Below, one piece after another: positions 7,566 to 15,210 of a stretch of 19,972 nucleotides of DNA. This DNA is from Eubacterium sp. (GTDB lineage: Bacteria; Bacillota; Clostridia; Oscillospirales; Acutalibacteraceae), in assembly GCA_024696725.1 (NCBI GenBank), contig JAILGO010000157.1:1-19972 (forward strand), given 5' to 3'. Both the position numbers and the translations under genes were made by a program. Positions within the stretch are counted from its first letter, which is position 1; each line of letters begins with the position of its first letter. Below the pieces are notes generated by a model that worked only from the letters and a program-made list of their open reading frames with translations, ran no database searches and was not told where the DNA came from.

Positions 7566-7594
7566 TGTACTTTTTGTTTTAAGTATGATATAAT
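7566..7594 (+). promoter_or_regulatory. Extended -10 promoter of the GH3-xylB-isomerase operon
   Basis: TGATATAAT (7586-7594) is a perfect extended -10 element. At 17-bp spacing only a weak -35 (TGTACT, 7566-7571) is present, as is usual for extended -10 promoters. Transcription would start near 7601. This excludes the longer open frame beginning at 7539. Confidence 0.65.
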
Positions 7595-7612
7595 ATTATG
7601 CGTAATACAATC

Positions 7613-7619
7613 GGGAGGG
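7613..7619 (+). promoter_or_regulatory. Ribosome binding site fixing the GH3 start
   Basis: GGGAGGG stands 6 nt before ATG 7626. The in-frame ATG at 7539 lies upstream of the -10 box and has no such site, so 7626 is the start. Confidence 0.85.
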
Positions 7620-7625
7620 CGCGCA

Positions 7626-9695
7626 ATGAGTGAAAAAACAACAGCCTTTGAGAAGGCGGTAAAGGATTATTATGCTAATCCGAACGACTCGGTTTTATTC
7701 GAAGCGGCAAATGAGCTTTGCTCAAAAATGAAACTCGCCGAAAAGCTGCGTATGCTGAGCGGTCGGCAGTTTTTTACGCGTAACGGCTTCGACCTTATCA
7801 CGAAGAGACAGAAATATAACTGCCGTCCGTGTCTCAGCGGCGGCGTTAAGCGCCTCGGAATACCCGCGGTTGCGTTTTCCGACGGACCGAGGGGAGTAGT
7901 TATGGGTAACAGCACCTGCTTCCCCGTATCCATGTCAAGAGGCGCGTCCTTTGACGATGAGCTTGAATATGAAATCGGCTCGGCAATCGCAGACGAGGTA
8001 GCAGCTCAGGGCGGTAACTATTTCGCGGGAATATGTATTAATCTCCTTCGCAATCCCCGTTGGGGCAGAGCGCAGGAAACCTACGGCGAGGACCCGTTTT
8101 TACTCGGTAAAATGGGCGCCGCGCTTACAAGAGCCGTTCAGGATAAGGGCGTAATCGCCTGCCCGAAGCACTATGCCGTGAACAGTATTGAAAACATCCG
8201 CTTTGACGTGAACGTGCTTTCGGAAGATAAAACGCTTCACGAGGTTTATCTTCCTCATTTCAAAGCGTGTATAGACGCGGGCGCTATGTCGATTATGGGC
8301 GCATATAATCTGTTCCGCGGAGAGCATTGCTGCGAAAGCAAATATCTTTTAAAAGACGTGCTCCGCGGAGAGTGGGGATTTACGGGCTTTACGATTTCGG
8401 ACTTTTTAATGGGCGTAAGAAACGCGCCGGGGGCGCTTAAGGCGGGGCTTGATATTGAAATGCCTCAGCTTATGCACTACGCGACGCTTCCGCTCGACTT
8501 AAAGCTTAAAAGGGTAAGCGTTGAGGATATTAATAACAGCGTTGAAAGCATACTCCGCGGTCTTATTAAAATTACGCCGAGGCTTAAGTATCCTGGTAAA
8601 TCCGTTGTCGCCTGTAAAAAACATACCGAGCTTGCAAAGCGAGCCGCGCTTGAAGGCACCGTTCTTCTTAAAAACAACGGAATTCTCCCGCTCGCAGAAA
8701 GCGAAAGGGTAGCCGTTATAGGACGCTACGCCGATAAAATCAACGTCGGCGACCACGGCTCAAGCTCCGTTTTTGCGCCTTATACCGTAACGCCCTATCA
8801 GGGACTCTGTAACGCATTCGGAAAGGAAAACGTCGTACTCTGCGAGGGTACGGAATTCGTAGCTATGGAAAGCGAAATCGCAAAATGCGGCGCGGTTATC
8901 GTTTGCGTCGGAAGCGATTATAAGCAGGAGGGCGAAAACCTCGCCAACTTCTCAAAAAGCGACGAAACGACCGAAAAGGCAATGGGCGGCGACAGGTATT
9001 CGCTTCGCATACCCGAAAACGAGGTTGAGCTTATTCATAAAGCGTGCGCCGCGTTCGATAACGTAATAGTAAATATTATCGGCGGAAGCGCTTACGTTAT
9101 TGAGGAATGGAAGGACGAAGCGGGTGCAATTCTTCATTCGTTTTACAGCGGAATGGAGGGCGGCAACGCGCTCGCCGAGCTGATTTCGGGCAAGGCTAAT
9201 CCCTGCGGACACCTTCCGTTTACAATGGCGAAGAATGAGGACGATTACCCCGACTTCCTTTTCCCGAGCGCAAAAACGAGGGATATTACCTACGGCTATT
9301 ATCACGGCTACACTCTGCTTGATAAGGAGAATAAAAAAGCCGCCTATCCCTTCGGATTCGGTCTTTCATATACCGATTTTAAATACGATAATATCAGTGC
9401 GAATGACTGCGGCGAAACGGTCGAAATCTCGCTGAAGATAAAAAACACGGGAGAATACGACGGAAAAACCGTAGTTCAGGTCTATGCGGGAGCAGAGGGC
9501 GACCACCCGGTAAAGCTTCTTAAGGGCTTTAAGAAAATTTTTGTAAAAGCGGGCGAATGCTCCGAAGCTTCAGTAATAATAGATAAGAAAGATTTAATGT
9601 TCTATAACCCCGATACGAAGAAATGGTATCCCGAGGACGAATATACCTTCTTCGTCGGTCAGAACAGCGAAAATACGAAGGCAGTGAAAATATGA
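7626..9695 (+). CDS. Glycoside hydrolase family 3 beta-glycosidase, cytoplasmic
   Basis: A 689-residue retaining exo-beta-glycosidase. The N-terminal TIM-barrel shows SDGPRG (85-90), NPRWGRAQETYGEDP (143-157), KHYAVN (181-186) and the nucleophile Asp in ISDF (D259). The alpha/beta sandwich has EGTVLLKNNGILPL and the GGSAYVIEEW...SFYSGMEGG...GHLPFTM segments. A C-terminal fibronectin-III-like domain has DGKTVVQVYAG. There is no signal peptide, so it hydrolyses short imported glycosides. GH3 covers beta-glucosidase, beta-xylosidase and others, and sequence alone does not decide. The xylulokinase that follows with an ATGA overlap favours release of xylose from beta-xylosides. The family position is usually Asp-Trp after the nucleophile; here it is Asp-Phe, which may affect specificity. 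Confidence 0.93.
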   Translation: MSEKTTAFEKAVKDYYANPNDSVLFEAANELCSKMKLAEKLRMLSGRQFFTRNGFDLITKRQKYNCRPCLSGGVKRLGIPAVAFSDGPRGVVMGNSTCFPVSMSRGASFDDELEYEIGSAIADEVAAQGGNYFAGICINLLRNPRWGRAQETYGEDPFLLGKMGAALTRAVQDKGVIACPKHYAVNSIENIRFDVNVLSEDKTLHEVYLPHFKACIDAGAMSIMGAYNLFRGEHCCESKYLLKDVLRGEWGFTGFTISDFLMGVRNAPGALKAGLDIEMPQLMHYATLPLDLKLKRVSVEDINNSVESILRGLIKITPRLKYPGKSVVACKKHTELAKRAALEGTVLLKNNGILPLAESERVAVIGRYADKINVGDHGSSSVFAPYTVTPYQGLCNAFGKENVVLCEGTEFVAMESEIAKCGAVIVCVGSDYKQEGENLANFSKSDETTEKAMGGDRYSLRIPENEVELIHKACAAFDNVIVNIIGGSAYVIEEWKDEAGAILHSFYSGMEGGNALAELISGKANPCGHLPFTMAKNEDDYPDFLFPSAKTRDITYGYYHGYTLLDKENKKAAYPFGFGLSYTDFKYDNISANDCGETVEISLKIKNTGEYDGKTVVQVYAGAEGDHPVKLLKGFKKIFVKAGECSEASVIIDKKDLMFYNPDTKKWYPEDEYTFFVGQNSENTKAVKI

Positions 9696-11092
9696 ATTAC
9701 TATATCGGAATAGACCTCGGCACGTCGGCGGTTAAACTGATTTTAACCGACAAAAACGCCGAAATAATAAAAACGGTATCGAAGGAATACCCCATTTATT
9801 ATCCGAAGCCGAATTACAGCGAGCAGAACCCCGATGATTGGTGGCGAGCCGTGTGCGACGGAATAGAGGAGCTTATCGGCGGATATTCAAAAAGCGACGT
9901 AAAGGGTATCGGAGTCGGCGGTCAGATGCACGGTCTCGTAATGCTTGACGAAAACGGCTTCGTGCTTCGTAACGCGATTCTCTGGAACGATACGAGAACG
10001 GGTAAGGAAACCGATTATCTTAATAATGTTATCGGCAAAGAAAAGCTTCAGAGGCTTACGGGGAATATCGCTTTCGCAGGCTTTACCGCGCCGAAAATAC
10101 TATGGGTTAAAGAAAACGAGCCCGAGGTTTTTGAGCGGTGTAAAAAAATCTGTCTTCCGAAGGATTATATAAATTACAAGCTTACGGGCGCTTTTGCAAC
10201 CGATGTAAGCGACGCGTCGGGTACTCTGTACTTCGATGTTGAAAACAGAAAATGGTCCGGTGAGATGCTTGATATTCTCGGAATTGATATCGAAATGCTT
10301 CCGACTGTCTGCGAAAGCGGCGAGGTGATAGGAAGAACGAACCTTTCGGGACTCGACTGCGACGTCGTCGCGGGAGCGGGAGATAACGCCGCCGCGGCAA
10401 TCGGAACCCGCACCGTGAGCGAGGGACAGTGCAATATTTCTCTCGGCACGAGCGGAACTGTTTTTATCCCGACGGATAATTACGTTAAAACCGAAAATCC
10501 CGCGCTTCACTCCTTCTGTCACGCGAACGGCAAATATCACCTTATGGGCTGTATTCTCTCGGCGGCAAGCTGTAATAAGTGGCTAAACGAGGTAGTCTTT
10601 GAATCGGCGTATAACGTCGGAGCCGGCTCTGCCGACGGTATGAAGTCAGAGGTGTTCTTCCTCCCGTATCTTTCGGGCGAGCGTTGTCCTCATAATGACG
10701 GCGACGTAAAAGGCGCTTTTATCGGTATTACTCACGCGACCTCGAGAGAGAATATGCAGAGAGCTGTTTACGAGGGCGTATCGTTTGCGATAAAGGACTG
10801 TATTGAGCTTTGTCCGTTTGAAATAAAAAAAGCCACCGTATGCGGAGGCGGAACGAAAAGCCGTGAGTGGATGCAGCTTTTAGCCGATATTCTCGGCGCG
10901 GAGCTTTCCGTTATTGAAAACGAGGGACCCGCTTTCGGCGGTGCGATGCTCGCCGCGGGTAAGCTCAGTAACCCGAGGGTTGAATACACCGTTGTTCCTA
11001 ACGCGGAAATGACGGAGCAATACAGTAAAAAATATAATAGATTCAAAAAACTTTATCCTTTATTAAAGGATTTTTACAAGGAGGAAAAGTAA
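9692..11092 (+). CDS. xylB: Xylulokinase (FGGY carbohydrate kinase)
   Basis: A 466-residue ATP-dependent kinase of the FGGY family, phosphorylating D-xylulose to D-xylulose 5-phosphate for the pentose phosphate pathway. The N-terminal ATPase domain begins GIDLGTSAVK (6-15). The xylulokinase-type substrate motif GGQMHG lies at 76-81, and ILWNDTR, LPKDYI and the DVSDASGT segment follow as in E. coli XylB. The catalytic Asp is D231 in GAGDNAA, and LGTSG and LSGERCPHN are present. ATG 9692 overlaps the GH3 stop (ATGA), with GAAGG at 9677-9681. A longer in-frame start at 9623 would lie deep inside the GH3 gene and lacks support. The similarity to XylB is strong along the whole protein, but related ketose kinases (ribulo-, fuculokinase) cannot be fully excluded. 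Confidence 0.9.
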   Translation: MNYYIGIDLGTSAVKLILTDKNAEIIKTVSKEYPIYYPKPNYSEQNPDDWWRAVCDGIEELIGGYSKSDVKGIGVGGQMHGLVMLDENGFVLRNAILWNDTRTGKETDYLNNVIGKEKLQRLTGNIAFAGFTAPKILWVKENEPEVFERCKKICLPKDYINYKLTGAFATDVSDASGTLYFDVENRKWSGEMLDILGIDIEMLPTVCESGEVIGRTNLSGLDCDVVAGAGDNAAAAIGTRTVSEGQCNISLGTSGTVFIPTDNYVKTENPALHSFCHANGKYHLMGCILSAASCNKWLNEVVFESAYNVGAGSADGMKSEVFFLPYLSGERCPHNDGDVKGAFIGITHATSRENMQRAVYEGVSFAIKDCIELCPFEIKKATVCGGGTKSREWMQLLADILGAELSVIENEGPAFGGAMLAAGKLSNPRVEYTVVPNAEMTEQYSKKYNRFKKLYPLLKDFYKEEK

Positions 11093-12570
11093 TGAAAAAT
11101 ATTCCTGATGTTAAGCTCGGTATAATCGCCGTAAGCCGCGACTGCTTCCCGATTGAATTATCGGTTAAACGCCGCGAGGCGATAGTAAAGGCGTACGAAG
11201 GCGAAATCTACGAGTGTCCCGTTACCGTTGAAAATGAGCTCGATATGCTCGACGCGCTGACCGACGTAACTCTTGAGGAGTGTAACGCTCTTGTTGTATT
11301 TCTCGGCAATTTCGGACCCGAAACGCCCGAAACTCTTATCGCCGAAAAATTTGACGGTCCCGTTATGTACGTCGCGGCGGCAGAGGGCGACGGAGATTTG
11401 ATTAACGGCAGGGGAGACGCTTACTGCGGTATGCTCAACTGCTCGTATAATCTCGGTATGCGTCACCTCAGCGCTTACGTACCCTCTTACCCCGTCGGCA
11501 CCGCAGAAGATATCGCGAAAATGATAAGCGATTTTATCCCGATTGCAAGGGCGGTTATCGGCGTTAAGAATTTAAAAATCATTACCTTCGGTCCGCGTCC
11601 TCAGGATTTCTTCGCCTGTAACGCGCCGATTAAAGGGCTTTATGAGCTCGGCGTTGAAATAGAGGAAAACAGCGAGCTCGACCTCCTTGTTTCGTATAAG
11701 GCGCACGAGGGCGATAAGCGTATCCCTGCCGTATGTGAGGATATGGCGGAAGAGCTCGGCGTTACGGGTAACAACTATCCCGAAATGCTCCCGAGAATGG
11801 CGCAGTTTGAGCTTACTCTTCTCGACTGGGCTGAGGAGCATAAGGGCGCGAGAGAATATGTAGTTTTCGCCGACAAGTGCTGGCCCGCATTCCCCGAGCA
11901 GTTCGGCTTTGAGCCCTGCTACGTTAATTCAAGACTTGCAGGCCGCGGTATTCCCGTAGCGTGCGAGGTGGATATTTACGGCGCGCTTTCCGAGTATATC
12001 GGCGCGTGCGTTTCAGCCGACGCGGTTACGCTTCTTGATATCAATAATTCCGTTCCTGCTTCGCTCTATGAAAAGGAGATTAAGGGTAAAGTTGATTACG
12101 CTCTTACCGATACCTTTATGGCGTTCCACTGCGGAAACACTCCGTCGTGTAAGATGTGCGCCGACAGAGCGGTTAAATATCAGCTTATTCAGCACAGACT
12201 TCTCGAACCCGAGGGAAGCGAGCCCGACTTTACGCGCGGTACGCTTGAGGGCGATATCGCTGCGGGAGAAATTACCTTCTACCGTCTTCAGTGCGACAGC
12301 GAGGGCAATCTCAGAAGCTATATCGCCGAGGGCGAGGTTCTCGACGTTCCGACGGGCTCCTTCGGAGGAATCGGCGTATTCGCAATCCCCGAAATGGGAC
12401 GCTTTTACCGTCACGTGCTTATTGAGAAGCGCTTTCCGCATCACGGCGCGGTAGCCTTCGGACATTACGGAAAGGCGCTCTTTGAGGTGCTTCGTTTTCT
12501 CGGCGTAAAGGATATTTCCTACAATCAGCCGAAATCGCTTCCGTACCCGACGGAAAATCCGTTTAAATAA
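11092..12570 (+). CDS. L-fucose/L-arabinose isomerase-family sugar isomerase
   Basis: A 492-residue cytosolic aldose-ketose isomerase of the FucI/AraA superfamily (COG2407-like), close to AraA in length and shorter than classical FucI (about 590). Recognisable parts are the middle domain KCWPAFPEQFG (262-272) with VACEVDIYGALS (289-300), whose E292 and D294 are candidate Mn ligands; FHCGN (345-349); and the C-terminal RFPHHGAVAFGHYG (447-460), whose His residues probably complete the active site. It overlaps the xylB stop by 1 base (TAATG), with an ideal AAGGAGG site at 11078-11083. Pairing with xylB suggests a pentose such as D-xylose as substrate. D-arabinose, L-fucose or another aldose remains possible. 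No XylA-type isomerase is present in the window. Confidence 0.85.
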   Translation: MKNIPDVKLGIIAVSRDCFPIELSVKRREAIVKAYEGEIYECPVTVENELDMLDALTDVTLEECNALVVFLGNFGPETPETLIAEKFDGPVMYVAAAEGDGDLINGRGDAYCGMLNCSYNLGMRHLSAYVPSYPVGTAEDIAKMISDFIPIARAVIGVKNLKIITFGPRPQDFFACNAPIKGLYELGVEIEENSELDLLVSYKAHEGDKRIPAVCEDMAEELGVTGNNYPEMLPRMAQFELTLLDWAEEHKGAREYVVFADKCWPAFPEQFGFEPCYVNSRLAGRGIPVACEVDIYGALSEYIGACVSADAVTLLDINNSVPASLYEKEIKGKVDYALTDTFMAFHCGNTPSCKMCADRAVKYQLIQHRLLEPEGSEPDFTRGTLEGDIAAGEITFYRLQCDSEGNLRSYIAEGEVLDVPTGSFGGIGVFAIPEMGRFYRHVLIEKRFPHHGAVAFGHYGKALFEVLRFLGVKDISYNQPKSLPYPTENPFK

Positions 12571-12604
12571 TATAGAACGGCTAAGCTTAAAACAATAAAA
12601 ATAA

Positions 12605-12645
12605 TAAAAACGGGAGTGCCGCGCACTCCCGTTTATTCGTTTATT
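12605..12645. terminator. Bidirectional terminator between isomerase and GH130 genes
   Basis: ACGGGAGTG (12610-12618) pairs perfectly with CACTCCCGT (12624-12632) around a CCGCG loop. A-rich DNA on the left and T-rich DNA on the right serve as tails for both convergent transcripts. Confidence 0.9.
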
Positions 12646-13591
12646 TTATCAAATCGTGTTTATGAATGTAGTCGCATACCTCGTCAACCGTTGTGAACGC
12701 GAGCGCAACCGTAGTATCGGCGGCTCCGTAATAAATCGCGATTCTTCCGCTGTCCGCGTCAGCGAGCGCGGCGCAGGGGAATACGACGTTAGGAACGTCG
12801 CCCACGGTTTCATAGAGCTCGTGCGGTGCGAGAAGAAAGCTGTCCGCTCTGTGAAGCACTTTCCAGGGCTCGTCTCTGTCAAGAATCGCCGCGCCCATAC
12901 TGTAAGTGAAGCCGTTACAGCTTGTAAGCACGCCGTGGTAGAAAAGAAGCCAGCCCTCGTCAGTCTCTATCGGAGTCGGACCTGCGCCGATTTTTGTTTT
13001 CTCCCAGTTCTGCTCGGGCTTCATTACGAAGCGGTATTTTCCCCAGTATTCGAGGTCTTTACTCTGCTGAATAAAAATGTCGCCGTAGGGGGTATGCCCT
13101 CTGTCGCAGGGACGCACGAGGAGCATATATTCGCCGTTTATCTTTCTCGGGAAAAGCACGCCGTTTCTCGCCACGGGATAAGTCGCGTCCTCAAGCTGAG
13201 TCCAGCTTTTGAAATCTTCGGTATAGGCTACGCCGATAGTCGTTCCCTCAGGGGTGAGGTTAACCCAGGTAAGAATATACTTCCCGTCGATTTCACAGAT
13301 GCGCGGGTCGTAGCCGTAGAATATAACCTTGTCGTCGAGCTCCCAGTGGATTGCGTCCTTACTGTAGCCCGTTACTATTGTATGATATCTCGTTCTGTCG
13401 TCAACGCGGAACACGCCCGCGAAGCCGTCGCCGAAGGGTACGACAGCCGAATTGAAAATACTGTTAGCGAAAAAGAGGTCGTCCCTCGTGATTATCGGGT
13501 TATCCGTATAACGCCATACGGGGTATAAATATCCCTCGGGCTTATCCTGCCACGGAAGATTTTTAATAGCTTCTCCTAAAATTTTTGCCAT
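12641..13591 (-). CDS. GH130 beta-mannoside phosphorylase family protein
   Basis: A 316-residue five-bladed beta-propeller enzyme of GH130, which phosphorolyses beta-mannosides to alpha-mannose 1-phosphate, sparing ATP. Family landmarks are NPII (31-34), FNSAVV (46-51), FRVDDRTR (61-68), the DPR motif with the probable catalytic Asp (D95), NGVLFPRK (143-150) with a phosphate-contacting Arg/Lys cluster, GAGPTPIETDEGW (202-214) and YYGAAD near the end. The length fits the mannooligosaccharide phosphorylase branch (GH130_2-like) better than the longer mannosylglucose phosphorylases, but subgroup placement needs alignment. There is no signal peptide. The AGGAGG site (13599-13604) overlaps the stop of the GH5 gene, so the two are translated from one message. 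The acceptor left after phosphorolysis is unknown. Confidence 0.88.
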   Translation of the reverse strand: MAKILGEAIKNLPWQDKPEGYLYPVWRYTDNPIITRDDLFFANSIFNSAVVPFGDGFAGVFRVDDRTRYHTIVTGYSKDAIHWELDDKVIFYGYDPRICEIDGKYILTWVNLTPEGTTIGVAYTEDFKSWTQLEDATYPVARNGVLFPRKINGEYMLLVRPCDRGHTPYGDIFIQQSKDLEYWGKYRFVMKPEQNWEKTKIGAGPTPIETDEGWLLFYHGVLTSCNGFTYSMGAAILDRDEPWKVLHRADSFLLAPHELYETVGDVPNVVFPCAALADADSGRIAIYYGAADTTVALAFTTVDEVCDYIHKHDLIK

Positions 13592-13602
13592 TTTTCAGCC
13601 TC

Positions 13603-15072
13603 CTATTCGTTGATTTTAATTTTAATTGTGCTTTCTCCCGCTCCGGTATCTACCGCGATAAGCGCCGCTCCGCTCTCATACTGCTCCAGTACGCGGTGCT
13701 TTATACCGTTTTCAACCGTGAACGGCTTATGTACGTAAATTATGTTTTTGCCCGCCTTGTCGGCTTTGCTTTCGAGAGTGAACACCTTGTTATCCCTGTC
13801 GTAGCGATAACAGAATTTTTCGCTTGCAACCGCAACGGGATGAGTCCTGCTGAGCATATTCATAAGCGGCGAATCCAAATCGTTTCCGAGATACGTCCAG
13901 TAGGACTGGCTCCACTTAAGACTGTCGAAATAGTCGAGAAGCTCATAAGCGTGCGGGAACCATGAGGTGTCCGTATTATCGCTGCAGCCTCCCCATTCTC
14001 CGACGACAACGGGTACGTTAAGACGAAGCTGAGTATTTCTCATTTCGGTAAAGAACGCCTTGACCCTGTCGCTCTTCGCGTACTGATAAAGAGGAGTATC
14101 TACCATCATATCATAGCCGTGCGGACCGAAGCACTGGTTCGGCTCGCGTATTCCGTTAACGGTAATCGGCGGAGCGCTCTGCTTAACGCCGCTGTTACAG
14201 ATATAACACTGCTCCATCATAATAATTCCCTTGTCCGTAACCTCGCGGATTGCGGCGGAAATTTTATTGAGAAACGGCGAATACTTCCTTCTGTCGAAAT
14301 CAGCCTCGTATTTATCTACGGGCTCCGTAACGTCTCTTATCAGTCCGCCTTCAATACAGTCGAGAATACCGCGCGTGTCTCTTTTTACGAGAGAACCGAT
14401 AAGCTTTTTACGGTTCATCTTTTTACTGAAGAGTATGTTCTTGGCGGCGCTTCCGATTAAGCTTGCGAACATTTTTTTACTCTCTGAGCCGGGGAAGGGC
14501 TCGTTCATTAAATCAAAGCCGAAAAGCGCGGGAGAGTCGCCGTAGCGCGAGGCGAGCATTTTCCACAGGTCGGCGTAGCGGTCCTGAAGTCCCTTTCCGT
14601 TCACGGGCGTGTTATTCCAGAAGTTGTCGAAGGATTTAGCTACCCACTTTCCGAAAAAGTAGCCGTCAGCCCAGACGAAAATCGGCTGTCTCGGTTTAGC
14701 ACCGTCGGTGATTACCGCCCATTCGGGAGCGCCGTCGCCGCAGCTCTTTCCGCCGTTGCCCGAGTATAAATCCTGGTGCATATCGAGAAGAATGTATACG
14801 CCGTATTTTTCGGCGAGCTCAAAAATCGCGTCGATTGACCTGAGATAATCCTCGTTGTATTTTTCAATTTCGGGCTCTAAATTCTGCCACGTTACGGCAA
14901 GACGGATAAAGTTAAGACCGAGCGCTCTGTATTTTTTGAAAAATTCCTCGTCGAGCGTGCGGATAAACTCTTTTCTGTCGCGCGATTTGTCGTCTATATT
15001 CATACCGTTAAAGATTCTCGTTCTTCCCTCGGCGTCGACAAAACGCAGCTTTTCGGTTGTTATTCTGTCCAT
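13603..15072 (-). CDS. GH5 glycoside hydrolase, endoglycoceramidase-like, no signal peptide
   Basis: A 489-residue retaining glycosidase. The (beta/alpha)8 barrel shows LNFIRLAVTW (53-62), LLDMHQDLYS (95-104), the acid/base Glu in FDLMNEP (E191), FGPHGYD (315-321) with the His/Tyr pair typical of the group, and the nucleophile Glu in VVVGEWGG (E359). The CGDGAPEW segment (111-118) after MHQDLYS is characteristic of endoglycoceramidases. A short beta-sandwich tail ends the protein (about 410-489). The start at 15072 is fixed by AGGAGT six bases upstream; the in-frame ATG at 15114 falls upstream of the predicted transcription start. Known endoglycoceramidases are usually secreted; this one has no signal peptide and is the first gene of an operon with GH130. 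The substrate may be an imported glycoside rather than a membrane glycolipid. Confidence 0.86.
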   Translation of the reverse strand: MDRITTEKLRFVDAEGRTRIFNGMNIDDKSRDRKEFIRTLDEEFFKKYRALGLNFIRLAVTWQNLEPEIEKYNEDYLRSIDAIFELAEKYGVYILLDMHQDLYSGNGGKSCGDGAPEWAVITDGAKPRQPIFVWADGYFFGKWVAKSFDNFWNNTPVNGKGLQDRYADLWKMLASRYGDSPALFGFDLMNEPFPGSESKKMFASLIGSAAKNILFSKKMNRKKLIGSLVKRDTRGILDCIEGGLIRDVTEPVDKYEADFDRRKYSPFLNKISAAIREVTDKGIIMMEQCYICNSGVKQSAPPITVNGIREPNQCFGPHGYDMMVDTPLYQYAKSDRVKAFFTEMRNTQLRLNVPVVVGEWGGCSDNTDTSWFPHAYELLDYFDSLKWSQSYWTYLGNDLDSPLMNMLSRTHPVAVASEKFCYRYDRDNKVFTLESKADKAGKNIIYVHKPFTVENGIKHRVLEQYESGAALIAVDTGAGESTIKIKINE

Positions 15073-15078
15073 TATTTC

Positions 15079-15084
15079 ACTCCT
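15079..15084 (-). promoter_or_regulatory. Ribosome binding site fixing the GH5 start
   Basis: AGGAGT on the minus strand stands 6 nt before ATG 15072, supporting this start over the in-frame ATG at 15114. Confidence 0.8.
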
Positions 15085-15098
15085 GAATACTAATGAAT

Positions 15099-15112
15099 CG
15101 GATACGTTTACC
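15099..15112 (-). promoter_or_regulatory. cre-like / LacI-type operator candidate at the GH5 promoter
   Basis: On the minus strand the 14 bp read GGTAAACGTATCCG. This fits the CcpA cre core (G-N-A-A-N-C-G-N-W-N-N-C) with mismatches only at the two outer positions. It covers the predicted transcription start, a position where bound CcpA or a LacI-type regulator would repress. It is only a sequence match. Confidence 0.35.
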
Positions 15113-15117
15113 ACTTC

Positions 15118-15146
15118 ATTATAAACGAAGCGATAAGCTAATTCAA
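15118..15146 (-). promoter_or_regulatory. Promoter of the GH5-GH130 operon
   Basis: On the minus strand, TTGAAT (15141-15146), a 17-bp spacer and a perfect TATAAT (15118-15123) form a strong vegetative promoter. Transcription would start near 15111, 39 bases before the GH5 start codon. Confidence 0.75.
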
Positions 15147-15180
15147 TGCTATATTATTAACATTTTTTTATTCTGAAAAT

Positions 15181-15210
15181 TTCGCAACTTTTAAACCGTT
15201 ATTATCTAAT
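15181..15210 (+). promoter_or_regulatory. Possible promoter of the larEBC operon
   Basis: TTCGCA (15181-15186), an 18-bp spacer and TCTAAT (15205-15210) are the best pair I can find upstream of larE. Both boxes are imperfect. The region is AT-rich and other placements are possible. Confidence 0.3.

Noticed and set aside
7539..7625. N-terminal extension of the GH3 frame by 29 codons
   Set aside because: It lies across the promoter (extended -10 at 7586-7594), and GGGAGGG stands at the right distance from ATG 7626.
9623..9691. Upstream in-frame start for xylulokinase
   Set aside because: The added residues do not resemble any FGGY N-terminus and lie within the GH3 gene. MNYYIGIDLGTS from ATG 9692 is the normal start.
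11055..11071. Inverted repeat ATCCTTTA/TAAAGGAT followed by T5 near the end of xylB, a possible internal terminator
   Set aside because: It is inside codons for conserved-looking residues, the stem is short and AT-rich, and the isomerase gene directly follows with a strong ribosome binding site. It is probably coding constraint only.
12656..13528. Long open frame (290 codons) on the plus strand
   Set aside because: It is antisense to the GH130 gene, has no recognisable protein features or ribosome binding site, and follows from the codon bias of the real gene.
15073..15114. 14-codon upstream extension of the GH5 gene
   Set aside because: ATG 15114 lies upstream of the predicted transcription start and has no ribosome binding site, while AGGAGT precedes ATG 15072.
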